Positions 1 to 8,653 of a stretch of 36,567 bases of DNA are shown here, piece by piece. Source of the stretch: Pelargonium cotyledonis (lineage: Eukaryota > Streptophyta > Magnoliopsida > Geraniales > Geraniaceae); assembly GCA_036897625.1 (NCBI GenBank), contig JAYMTA010000160.1, forward strand, positions 1-36,567. The letters are read 5' to 3'. Made by a program: the position numbers and the translations under genes. The notes below the pieces were generated by a model. That model worked only from the letters and a program-made list of their open reading frames with translations. It was not told where the DNA came from and did no database searches. How positions within the stretch are numbered: the first letter of the stretch is position 1; every line of letters begins with the position of its first letter.

Positions 1-2884
1 CCTCGGCTTCTTCGGGATCGATTTCGTCCAGTCCTTCCTCGCACGCGCCGCCCACGAGGGGTGGGAGCTCGACGAGGCCGAGCAGAACTTCCTCCTGGAG
101 GAAGATTCTCGCCGTGCCGCGATTTGCCCCGCTGCACCGCTTCCTAAATTGTCGGACCCGGACCCTATGATTTCGGCCCTGGCGTCCGAGGAAGACGAGG
201 AGATCGTCAAGGCTGTTGTGGACGGTACCGTTCCTTCTTACACGCTCGAGTTGAAGCTTGGCGACTGCAAGCGAGCTGCTGCTGTTCGGCGCGAGGCTCT
301 TCAGAGATTGACCGGGAGGTCGCTGGAGGGGTTGCCTCTGGACGGGTTCGATTACCAGTCAATTTTGGGGCAGTGCTGCGAAATGCCGGTAGGGTATGTT
401 CAGATTCCGGTGGGGATTGCCGGACCTTTACTGCTTGATGGGTTCGAATACTCGGTACCGATGGCCACTTCTGAAGGATGTTTGGTGGCGAGCACCAACA
501 GGGGTTGTAAAGCAATTTACATGTCTGGTGGAGCAAACAGCATGTTGCTGAGAGATGGGATGACCCGAGCGCCGGTCGTGAGGTTCGGCTCCGCAAAGAG
601 GGCAGCGGAATTGAAATTTTTTTTGGAGGATCCTTGCAATTTTGATACTTTGTCTGTCGTTTTCAACAGGTCAGTTGCTGCTATCTCCATGATTTGGCTT
701 TTTTACTGCTATATATGTGTACTATTTATTATTGGATGATATGTGTTTTTCTTGTTTGGATTTAGTCGACTTTTGAGTTAGTCTGATGTTGATTCATTGA
801 CCTACATCAACAATATCGTTTCAGCATAAATTAGGAGAGTTCCTTCTTGGGAAGAGGGGTTCGAGGGATGTTTGTTTGTAGAAAAATGGAAATTGTTTCG
901 GGAAATGGCAAACCTGATTATATATCTGGCTTCATTTTCAAAGTCACTTATTTTTTGGGGAACCATTTTAAAAAATTGTTACCATTTTTTTGACAAGCAA
1001 ATTGAGAACATGAGAAACATTTCGTACCAGTGACACCCTGAAATCCTAGTATACAAAGGAAAATAAGGCTCAGTGGACAGGGGGCTTTTGGTTTGATGGA
1101 TCTCAAATTTTGAAACTTCTAAATATTAGAGCTTGTCCAGGAAATTGTAATGTTTGTTTTAAAGGGTTGTCACTAAAAGTGAGCATTTTTTCTTGATGGC
1201 AGGTCGAGTCGATTTGGAAGGCTCCAAGGAATTCAATGTGCCATTGCCGGGAAGAATTTATATATGAGATTTACCTGCAGCACAGGTGATGCAATGGGGA
1301 TGAACATGGTGTCCAAAGGAGTACAAAATGTTCTGGACTTCCTTCAAAGTGATTTTCCTGACATGGATGTTATTGGCATCTCTGGTCAGTTCTCTGCTTA
1401 TGCTTACCTTATGAGCTGATATTATGGTATTTTTGTTATCTTCTCAATGTTGAATCATCATTCTGTGTCTTATTTGTGATTGCCAGTACTAATATATAGG
1501 GGTAATGTCTCATCCTAGAACTTTTTCTCAAATCAAATATCCACCTAAACTTTCGAAAATCCTATCAGTTATAACTATGTTAAACTAAATTACAAAAAGA
1601 TTATAATACCCCTATTTTCCTTAAAACCCAATAAATTATATTACGTTTTATTAAAACTCATTTAATGAGTTTCTTCCTCAGAACTGATCTGAGATTGAGC
1701 AACAAAGCATGAGTGATTTAAGGGTCAAGGAGCACGAGTGATTCAAAGAATCAAAGACCTTGAGTGGTTCAAAGGATCAAGTAGCATGAGTGATTAAAAG
1801 CATGAGATTCTCTTGTTTGCTTGATCCTGAGAGATTTTAGCTCATTTATAAATAAAAAATATGCAGTCATGGCAATGGCAATGACAGTTTTGTATTCCAG
1901 TTCTAATGACTGACAATTTCGTGCTCCGATTCAAGTTTCGTGTTCGACGGTTTCGTGCTTCCAGTGGTGCTGAATGGCAATGATGACTGAAGAATATGGG
2001 TCTCATGAATGGAAGCTATTCCGGCGACGTTATGTCTCTCACTTACCAGCTTGGAGTTCATTATCATATGGTTTTGCCATTGATGATTGTTGCTTATTCT
2101 AGCCTTTAGGCTCTCTTTTTCTCTCATATTGTAGGACAAAAACTTATGTTACAGATATATTAGTTTCGGTGGGATTAACATTTTAATCATTTGGCCAGGA
2201 AATTATTGTTCGGACAAGAAACCTGCTGCTGTGAACTGGATTGAAGGGCGTGGTAAATCAGTTGTCTGTGAGGCTGTTATCAAAGAAGCAGTTGTTAGGA
2301 AGTTGTTGAAAACAAATGTATCTGCCCTGGTAGAGCTCAACATGCTCAAGAACCTTACCGGATCTGCTATTGCCGGTGCTCTTGGTGGATTTAATGCTCA
2401 TGCAAGCAACATTGTATCTGCTGTCTTTATAGCTACAGGTCAGGATCCAGCACAAAATATTGAGAGTTCTCACTGCATCACCATGATGGAAGCCGTTAAT
2501 GATGGAAAAGATCTTCACATATCTGTGACCATGCCCTCTATTGAGGTAGTTGGACATAACGCTATAACTGCAGCTTTTATCGGTCGATGCATTGAATCAT
2601 AAAACCTTATATAACTCTGAGATTTCTACTCCCTTCAGGTGGGTACAGTTGGGGGTGGGACCCAGCTTGCATCTCAGTCAGCTTGCCTGAACCTACTTGG
2701 CGTCAAGGGTGCCCGTAGAGAATCTCCTGGTTCAAACGCAAGGCTCTTGGCCACCATAGTAGCGGGTTCAGTTCTGGCTGGAGAGCTGTCCCTGATGTCG
2801 GCCATAGCTGCTGGGCAGCTCGTCAAGAGTCACATGAAATACAACAGATCCAGCAAAGATGTGTCCCAGATGGCCGCATCTTGA
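1..2884 (+). CDS. HMGR: 3-hydroxy-3-methylglutaryl-CoA reductase (NADPH), 5'-truncated by window edge
   Basis: This enzyme reduces HMG-CoA to mevalonate with NADPH at the ER membrane, the rate-setting step of the cytosolic mevalonate (sterol and isoprenoid) pathway. The four exons are 2-669, 1203-1384, 2199-2545 and 2639-2884, all with GT-AG introns. They join to 480 codons plus TGA, reading from base 2. The first visible residues, [12 protein letters not shown], are the end of the second membrane segment, followed by an acidic linker (about residues 18-60) and the catalytic domain. Matched by alignment to the human enzyme, the catalytic residues are Glu158 ([10 protein letters not shown]), Lys290 ([10 protein letters not shown]), Asp366 (GQDPAQN) and His464 (LVKSHMKYN). 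The NADPH motif GDAMGMNM is in exon 2. The SHMKYNRSS end carries the serine that SnRK1 kinase phosphorylates in Arabidopsis HMGR1. Roughly 100 N-terminal residues and the promoter lie outside the window. Four exons is the usual plant HMGR structure. I see no damage. Confidence 0.97.
1707..1806. repeat. Degenerate ~25-bp tandem repeat inside HMGR intron 2
   Basis: About four and a half imperfect copies of a unit beginning GCATGAGTGATT lie in the 814-base second intron of the reductase gene, at 1707, 1732, 1759, 1784 and a partial copy at 1800. Unit length varies from 16 to 27 bases and the start varies (GCACGAGTG, CTTGAGTGG). No splice site is disturbed. This looks like slippage-type expansion with no sign of coding use. 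Confidence 0.6.
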
Positions 2885-2924
2885 TTGATAAGGAAAGGCT
2901 GGTCCCAGCATTACAGAAAGTTTA

Positions 2925-2930
2925 AATAAA
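2925..2930 (+). terminator. Candidate polyadenylation signal of the HMGR gene
   Basis: A canonical AATAAA lies 41 bases after the HMGR stop codon. Plant poly(A) signals are loose, and T-rich stretches further on (for example 3056-3066) could equally serve as far-upstream or near-upstream elements. The true cleavage site may lie several hundred bases downstream. Transcript evidence is not visible here. Confidence 0.3.
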
Positions 2931-4046
2931 CTAAGAAAGCAAAGAGGCTGGGAGAGGAAAAAAATGGACCCAAAAGCCAGCATGGAGGACGAGAAGAGCC
3001 AAAATCTAAAGCGGTTGGCTACCATGTGAGGTTTGCCCCATTTGTATTATTTGTAAGTTTTTTTCTCTATTGTGAGTCATCTTGAGTATGACAGCATTCA
3101 TTCCCGTCTTTCTAGCCCCCACCTCGCATTCCTCCAAGTCTTGAGAAAAAGAAAAGAAGATGTAGCTCTTTGTGTTTTCTTAATTTCCGAGTTTTTAATC
3201 TCATCTCTTTAGTTGCTGTGATTTGATTGTAATCGGGAAATGGGAACCCACCTGTTTCCCAAATGGGTGTTTAGGGTTTAGTGTTGTGGGTGTGTTTTTG
3301 GTGTCCCTCTGGTTTGATTCTTTTGTTGTGGTGACTGTAATTTGTATACAGTAGTTGGACCTTTCCAGAAATTTGGTTTGGAAGTAGTGAATAGACTTTG
3401 TAGTTGTGGTTTTTGGAATGTAATCAATCAGTTTTGTATTGTTTTCTACATGGTGCATGTTTACTATGATATGCCACATGGACCATTGGGACAGATTTTG
3501 GCAGAAGTAATTGTATTGTTGCATGTGTAGGGTCCTAGGAAATTCGACATGATAAGAATCTTGGTCGGTGGTGCTGCTCATGTTTGTCGAGTTCCTTGTA
3601 CCCAAATTTCCAAATATCTTGGTATCTACCCTCAACCTTTTTATTTGTTCATCAAATTTCTTAGATTGGTTGATGATAAGAAAAACATACACATCATTGT
3701 TTTGTCACATAACATGTACAATGTTTGTAAAGGTAACTAGAAAGAGATAATATGTTTGTAGATAATAAAAGTTTTGTTTGGTAAACTATGAATTCTTAAT
3801 AATTCGACTAATATTTTATTTTGGTCTATCAACTATATATTTATTGTGAATCTAGAATGATCTACTACTTAGAGTATAAACATGTGTATCTATCTTTTAA
3901 TTCAACCAATATCACATATGGGTCCACTGATTGAAGGTCAATCGTGAAACTTGATCGGTTCGCCACATATAGTAAAAACATGTGTATGTAGCTCTAACAT
4001 CGACTCATATTATATGGATTTACCATATGAAGGTTGACAGTGAAAT

Positions 4047-4152
4047 TATAACAATTTTTTTATCAGCAAATTAAAATTACTTACAACATAGAGTAAATCT
4101 ATAACAATTTTTTTATCAGCAAATTAAAATTACTTACAACATAGAGTAAATC
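4047..4152. repeat. Perfect 53-bp tandem duplication
   Basis: Two copies of a 53-base unit abut, at 4047-4099 and 4100-4152, each starting TATAACAATTTTTTT. I see no difference between the copies, so the duplication is probably recent. It is intergenic, about 1.15 kb upstream of the small membrane-protein gene. Confidence 0.9.
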
Positions 4153-4401
4153 TATATCTTAATGTTAGAACGGCCCATATTATGTGTAGGTTTACATCAC
4201 TATGTTTTTTTCATGGTTAACAGAACCGAATCAAATATCACAACATAACATTGTGGCTTGAGTTGAGGTAAATTTGATCATAAACCTCAAGGCATAGATA
4301 ATTTGGGAGGAAATATTTTTTCAGGCAAATTTGTAGGAGCTTCCAACGTCTTGTGAAGAAAACTTTTGTAGAAAGCTTCACTTGCCGTTGAGGATCCAAA
4401 C

Positions 4402-4525
4402 AAGTACTAATCGTTAAATTCTAGGCTAGGGTTAAGAGACATAGCTTCTTTCTGAACACTATTGGTGTATATATACCTCTTTAGGCCGTTCCTTATATAT
4501 ATATAAAAAAGTACTAATCGTTAAA
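4402..4525. mobile_element. Possible short retroposon between 17-bp target-site duplications
   Basis: A perfect 17-base direct repeat (AAGTACTAATCGTTAAA) occurs at 4402-4418 and 4509-4525. It encloses about 90 bases that end in an A/T-rich tail (TATATATATATAAAA) directly before the second copy. Long perfect flanking repeats plus an A-rich 3' tail are the mark of LINE-driven insertion (SINE or truncated LINE). I see no tRNA-type A or B box in the insert, so the family cannot be named. A chance or slippage repeat is the alternative. Confidence 0.4.
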
Positions 4526-4949
4526 CTTTCTTATAGAACTATAACTCTAATAAAAAGGAAAGAATGCAACAAAAATTAAAGATTTCTTTTAGTATTCATA
4601 AAAATAATGCTAAGTTATTGAAGCGTCTCTTTTGATTCTATCAACTTCGGCACACTAGAAATTCGTTTTGGGCCACAAAGAGCATTGGACCGCCCTGTGA
4701 TTACAAATATCCTATAATCTAATTCCTTTCCTTTGTAGGTTATGTGGTCTTTTACTCCTCTCAAAATCCCCTCTATCTATGTGACTTTCCTTGCGAATTT
4801 TCTCCACCTACTCTGTTTACTTGTCATTTTAGTTTAAGCGTTTTGGATTCTCGTTGCGCAGTTTAACTAATAATTTTTTTTATTGAAGACCCACGTTATA
4901 TGTTTCAGGTCTGGAGTCTAAGCTTAATGGACGCAATTGGACCCATAGT

Positions 4950-5296
4950 TTTGGGCTGATGGGCCCAATTCGATTCATACTTTGGAGTTGTTGGGCTATA
5001 TTCGGCATTGGGCCTAAACAATGTGGCGGCGTAGTCATTTTCCACTGTAATAGACTCCACCAAATCTGATTGCACCTTCATTATAACAATTAGACACGTG
5101 GCGTGAAAGAGTAAAGTGTCTTCGACACGAACCGTGGATTAAAACGACACACCAATTCACTCTGGGTCGTCTCAGCAGAGCCAACCAGGCACGTATACAG
5201 TTCGGTTTGTGGGTTTTTCTTCGGTTGCATATCGTTTCCCAGTTAGCCCTAGAAATTGTTTTTGCTCACAGATTATACAGTCCATAGTTGAAATCA
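4950..5296 (+). promoter_or_regulatory. Promoter region with site II (TGGGCC/T) elements and a G-box
   Basis: Four site II type elements stand within 65 bases: TGGGCT at 4952, TGGGCC at 4960, TGGGCT at 4992 and TGGGCC at 5009. A G-box CACGTG lies at 5095-5100 in the context ACACGTGGC. Clusters of site II elements, bound by TCP factors, are known from plant promoters of ribosomal-protein and mitochondrial-protein genes and of dividing tissue. G-boxes bind bZIP and bHLH factors. The elements lie 200-345 bases before the ATG at 5297. No clear TATA box is seen, as is common for this promoter class. Confidence 0.6.
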
Positions 5297-5781
5297 ATGG
5301 CGAGCAGATGGAGAAGATCGCTGGGAAATGTGAGGTCGTACGTTAACTATGCGATGGGAGGTCTTCAAGGCAGGAGCAACCTCGCCTCCTGGGTTGTCGC
5401 CGGAACCCTAGCTTACTATATCTGGATCAAGCCCGACCAGGAACTCCGGCGAGTGGAGGAGGTACCTGATTCGATAAAACCCTAGGGCCTTAGAATCGTC
5501 TGATTTTGAGATTTTGGGAAATATTGGGAGTTAAGAGTTTTCGTATGGTGCAGGCTAGGGTATTGCTCGCGGCATCGGATCCTAATAGATATGTGGAGAA
5601 GATAAAGCCCATTCCTGATCCTCAGGTAATTTGCCTGAACTGGAGATGTGTTTGCTCATTTTTTTTCTCTACTCATTGAGCTGTGAAATTGATTGTATTG
5701 GGGTCCACTGTATTGTAGGTAAATGGTTTAATATACGGGAACAAGAACAGGAGAGATGGATCAGACTCATCAGAGAAATAA
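5297..5781 (+). CDS. Small single-pass membrane protein of unknown function, 99 aa, three exons
   Basis: Exons at 5297-5461, 5554-5625 and 5719-5781 have GT-AG introns, both in phase 0, and join to 99 codons plus TAA. The ATG at 5297 opens MASRWRRSLGNVRSYVNYAM. The N-terminus is basic (Arg4, 6, 7, 13). A hydrophobic segment covers about residues 29-44 (LASWVVAGTLAYYIWI) and is followed by a charged stretch (KPDQELRR). Exon 2 ends in KPIPDPQ and exon 3 gives VNGLIYGNK and a polar tail. From memory, plants have a conserved family of this size with the same GGLQGRSN, KPIPDP and LIYGN motifs, of unknown function. Without splicing the frame stops soon after exon 1, so the spliced model is needed. 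The basic start, one membrane helix and site II promoter would fit a mitochondrial or other organelle membrane protein, but that is inference. Confidence 0.85.
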
Positions 5782-6423
5782 TTAACTGCGCTCACAGACT
5801 TGTAAGTTCAGCTTTGTTGTGAAGTTGCTAAAATATATGACTTCTTTGTAGAATATTTATGTTATTCTATTTTGTGCGATGTAATAAGAGTTGGAAAATC
5901 CAGTTTTTATTGTGTTTTGGAGAACATTAAGTGCTGTGAAAATGTGTTTTGTTATTTACTCAATTTAATAGCAAATAAGAGTTCAATTCTGTTTGTATTT
6001 TGTTTACTTTTAACTTATGTAAGCTCAATAATAGGAAGATGAGTGAATCAGTTTTTGCTCTAAATTTGGTTTGAGTTTTGGCAGTTCAATGGTTGGTGTC
6101 ATTATGTGCTAAAACTAGGGAAAGGGATGGTGAGTGTTCTGTTGTGAAATTCATATAGGATGGTGTATTCATGGGCCATTTGGAAATTTGATTAGCTTGC
6201 ATCATGAAATCTGTGGATCATTTAGCTGTAAATTATATGATAAAAGCATCATTAGTGAGCATTCTGTTGTGGAATTTATATACAGTGATGTATTGATGAG
6301 CATCAGGAAAGTTGAATTGGCATGCATTTTGAAATCAAATGTTCAATTGACCTAAATTGTACAGTAAAAAAAAGCACACTAGAAGGTGGGATTTGCAGTG
6401 AAAACCACTGTATGCAACATGGA

Positions 6424-6674
6424 TTATAAAGATACTCTGGACCTCTCTTCCATGTCCTTGTCAATGAAACAATTCAATAAAATACACTCTAAACCTCTGG
6501 AGAATACTTTTCAGGAATTGGTTTGTAACAGAGTTCAGTCACATGCAAGAGAGGTCCAAAGTATCTTTATAATGGAAGAGAGGTCCAGAGTATCTTTATA
6601 ATGGAAGAGAGGTCCTAACAATACTTCATTGCATGTGACTGAACTGAGATGATGTATTCTCCAGAGGTTTAGAG
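6424..6674. repeat. Scrambled foldback element with three perfect inverted-repeat pairs
   Basis: Three perfect inverted pairs occur within 251 bases. Pair A is 30 bases, 6424-6453 against 6572-6601 (left arm begins TTATAAAGATACTCTGG). Pair B is 21 bases, 6487-6507 against 6654-6674 (CTCTAAACCTCTGGAG). Pair C is 16 bases, 6532-6547 against 6630-6645 (AGTTCAGTCACATGCA). B and C nest as a normal hairpin. The right arm of A lies inside the loop of C, so A crosses the others. A fourth short inverted match (AGCATCCTAA near 6685 with TTAGGATGCT near 6741) follows. This looks like a foldback or MITE-type insertion that has been rearranged by internal duplication. No family is recognised. Confidence 0.75.
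6548..6615. repeat. 29-bp tandem repeat, about 2.3 copies
   Basis: The motif AGAGAGGTCC recurs at 6548, 6577 and 6606, an exact 29-base period. The second unit differs from the first by CCAGAG for CCAAAG. The array sits in the loop of the foldback element, and its unit is the right arm of inverted pair A, so arm duplication explains the scrambled order of the foldback. Confidence 0.8.
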
Positions 6675-6857
6675 TATTCTCCAGAGCATCCTAACACTAC
6701 TTCATTGCATGTGTCTGGATAATACTTTTCGGGAATACTTTTAGGATGCTCTCAAGAGATGTGATCTTGGTTTGTAATTTAGGAAGAAAACCTAGTCACT
6801 ATTTATATCATATTAACACAGTTCAGTCTCTCAAAATCTACTGTATAACTTTAATTG

Positions 6858-7165
6858 GTTAATGAGAGCTGCAATTTTGCAAGATGGGCTGTCAGCATCC
6901 TATTAATGGCTGATTTGCAAACTTGTCATAATGGATTGAAGAGTTAATTGAGGCATTCTGTGTGGTATTTCCTTTAGTGTGTGTGTAAAATAATTCAGTT
7001 AATGAGAGCTGCAATTTTGCAAGATGGGCTGTCAGCATCCTATTAATGGCTGATTTTCAAACTTGTCATAACGGATTGAAGAGTTAATTGAGGCATTCTG
7101 TGTGGTATTTCCTTTAGTGCGTGTGTAAGGCATTCTGTGTGGTATTTCCTTTAGTGCGTGTGTAA
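6858..7165. repeat. 140-bp tandem duplication with nested 37-bp duplication
   Basis: A 140-base unit starting GTTAATGAGAGCTGC stands at 6858-6997 and again from 6998. The last 37 bases of copy 2 (GGCATTCTGTGTGGTATTTC and on, 7092-7128) are repeated at once at 7129-7165. Copies 1 and 2 differ at only a few bases (TTTGCAAAC/TTTTCAAAC, CATAATGG/CATAACGG, AGTGTGTG/AGTGCGTG). Both 37-bp copies share the AGTGCGTG variant, so the 37-bp duplication came after the 140-bp one. Confidence 0.9.
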
Positions 7166-7314
7166 AATAATTCAGTCATAGCTGATAGCACCAAGGTTCT
7201 AAGTTGCAGCTGGTTTAACCAGTGTGAGTTTCCCATATGAATATGCATGTCTTTGACTGTGTCATGAGCTCATTATTTCAGTTGGTAAGCTACTGTGAAT
7301 CCAAATATTAAATA

Positions 7315-7564
7315 CTCCCTCCGTCCCAAAATAAGTGTCCTGATTGAGTTGGATTTTGTCTCAAAATAAGTGTCTTGTTTCCATTTTTAGGAAGTTAGTA
7401 ATGCTTGAATTATCAATAATGTCTCTATAATTAGTTAGTTAGTATTCCTTGAGTTTGTTAGAACGCATGTCCAGGGAGATGTAAAAGTAAATATACAACA
7501 TAACTAACTTCTCCTTAATCTTTTTTAAAATAGAAAGGACGACACTTTTTTTGGGACGGAGGGA
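7315..7564. mobile_element. Stowaway-type MITE (Tc1/mariner), non-autonomous
   Basis: The left end, CTCCCTCCGTCCCAAAATAA at 7315, is the classic Stowaway terminus and is preceded by the TA target dinucleotide (7313-7314). The right end, TTTTTTTGGGACGGAGGGA, finishes at 7564. Left and right ends match as inverted repeats over about 23 bases with one mismatch. The ~250-bp length and absence of a coding frame fit the family. The right-hand TA is not adjacent (the element is followed by ACACTA), so the last bases of that end are eroded. Such elements are mobilised by mariner-like transposases encoded elsewhere. They are common near angiosperm genes. Confidence 0.9.
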
Positions 7565-8034
7565 ACACTAAAGCTTATTGTGGTGGTTGTGGTTCAATAA
7601 ATGAACTTGACCATTAGTCGAAAGACAGTTTATACTATTCAAGTCAGCCTTGTCAAGTCCTCTAGTTAGAGTTACTAATGGTAATTGGTGACAGTTCAAA
7701 GCGGTAGCTTCTCAGCCTACTATGGATTCCAATTGAAGTTTGTGTGCAGAAGATGTTGACTGTAGTTCTATAATGTCAATAATACACCTTGCAGAGGGGT
7801 TAAGCACAATCAAACAGCGTAACAGGTAGATTGTATTATAGTGTCATATAAAGATTATAAGTAGGATTCCAGGGGCCTTTTGCTCCAGTAGGAATTTTTA
7901 GTGCTTTCATCTTGAGCAAGGTTTCCCAAGTGAGGAGAAGTAGGATTGGAGCTGTATGAACTTGTAAGATCTTTTAGGCAGTTTCATATATGCACGTCTT
8001 TGCTGTATAATGTGTTTATTCTATTCTTGTTTAG

Positions 8035-8147
8035 TTCTCTGGACAAAATTGGAGGGAGCAGCATTGGCTCCTTGCTGGGGAAAAGCAGCAGTGGCTGTGG
8101 ATACTGTTTTTGTAATGGTAAAGAGGCTTAACAATACTGATAGATAA
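8035..8147 (+). pseudogene. Possible orphan 3'-terminal exon or gene fragment
   Basis: After a T-rich tract ending in TTTAG (8030-8034), a typical plant 3' splice site, one frame stays open for 36 codons to TAA at 8145. It reads LWTKLEGAALAPCWGKAA from 8037, then VAVDTVFVMVKRLNNTDR. The residue mix (Ala-rich, a balanced charged tail) looks more like protein than the surrounding DNA. No upstream partner exon is visible between 5782 and 8034, and I do not recognise the family. It could be an alternative last exon of the gene at 5297, a relic of a lost gene, or chance. Confidence 0.25.
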
Positions 8148-8371
8148 TTAAGTAGCAACCAGGAAGAGGATAGCTATTCCATGCAGAAATTATTGGCACA
8201 AGGGTAGCTATGGCAAACTATATACAAGAACCTCGAACATTGTTCTCACTTTTGTTTCTCTTGTTTTTTGGCTACAGTGCTACCTATCAAATATATGTAT
8301 CTAACGAAAAATCGAGTCTTGTTAAAAGATGAAAAAGGTTCTGCTTCTACTAAACCTCATGAAAAAACTCA

Positions 8372-8476
8372 GGTGATGCAGTACTCTTCTAAGAACTTCC
8401 AAGTTGTATTGAGTGAACATTTATAATTGGATGAATCGAGTTGACGGTGATGCAGTACTCTTCTAAGAACTTCCAA
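8372..8476. repeat. 31-bp direct repeat pair
   Basis: A perfect 31-base repeat beginning GGTGATGCAGTACTCTTCTA lies at 8372-8402 and 8446-8476, a 74-base offset. The spacer is not repeated. It is one of two such pairs in the 300 bases before the change in composition at about 8654. Confidence 0.9.
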
Positions 8477-8558
8477 AAAGTTGGCTCCATTGGGTAGATC
8501 TTATTACCCAAATGGATTGAACCAAGTTGAAGATATGAGTTCATAGCATTTTTATCTT

Positions 8559-8653
8559 CTTACTCTGGGAGTAGCATATTATGGAACAATGTTCTAGTTT
8601 AGATAGAAGATAAAATAAGATCATACTTACTCTGGGAGTAGCATATTATGGAA
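8559..8653. repeat. 28-bp direct repeat pair ending at the composition boundary
   Basis: A perfect 28-base repeat beginning CTTACTCTGGGAGTAGCATA lies at 8559-8586 and 8626-8653, a 67-base offset. The sequence right after the second copy already reads like the AT-rich block that fills the rest of the window. Short patch duplications of this sort are known as filler DNA at plant end-joining junctions. That link is inference. Confidence 0.9.

Larger units (their letters stand above)
2931..4949. other. HMGR 3' flank and intergenic region
   Basis: No gene is supported here. The first few hundred bases are T/G-rich and are probably the HMGR 3' untranslated region. After that the DNA becomes AT-rich. 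It contains a 53-bp tandem duplication and a 17-bp direct-repeat pair, listed separately. Short open frames on both strands in 3200-3750 have low-complexity translations with no recognisable domain and are taken as chance. Confidence 0.6.
5782..8653. other. T/G-rich 3' flank of the small gene, repeat-rich
   Basis: Apart from one possible orphan exon (8035-8147) I find no coding sequence. A hand count of 5881-6180 gives A 84, C 26, G 70, T 120. This strong T>A and G>C skew is typical of transcribed plant intron or untranslated DNA on this strand. TpG plus CpA total 47 against about 35 expected, normal for methylated nuclear DNA. The stretch holds a foldback repeat, tandem duplications, a Stowaway MITE and two direct-repeat pairs, all listed separately. 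Confidence 0.6.

Noticed and set aside
207-596. 129-codon open frame on the minus strand within HMGR exon 1
   Set aside because: It is the antisense shadow of the GC-rich HMGR coding exon. The + strand frame carries the conserved enzyme motifs.
1498-1640. Possible transposon piece in HMGR intron 2 (GGTAATGTCTCATCCTAG and following)
   Set aside because: The wording recalls common plant repeats, but I found no terminal repeats or target-site duplication to define an element.
3201-3692. 163-codon open frame on the minus strand in the HMGR 3' flank
   Set aside because: The translation is rich in Asn, Thr, His and Gln from T/G-rich DNA read in reverse. It has no domain, and it lies in the likely 3' untranslated region.
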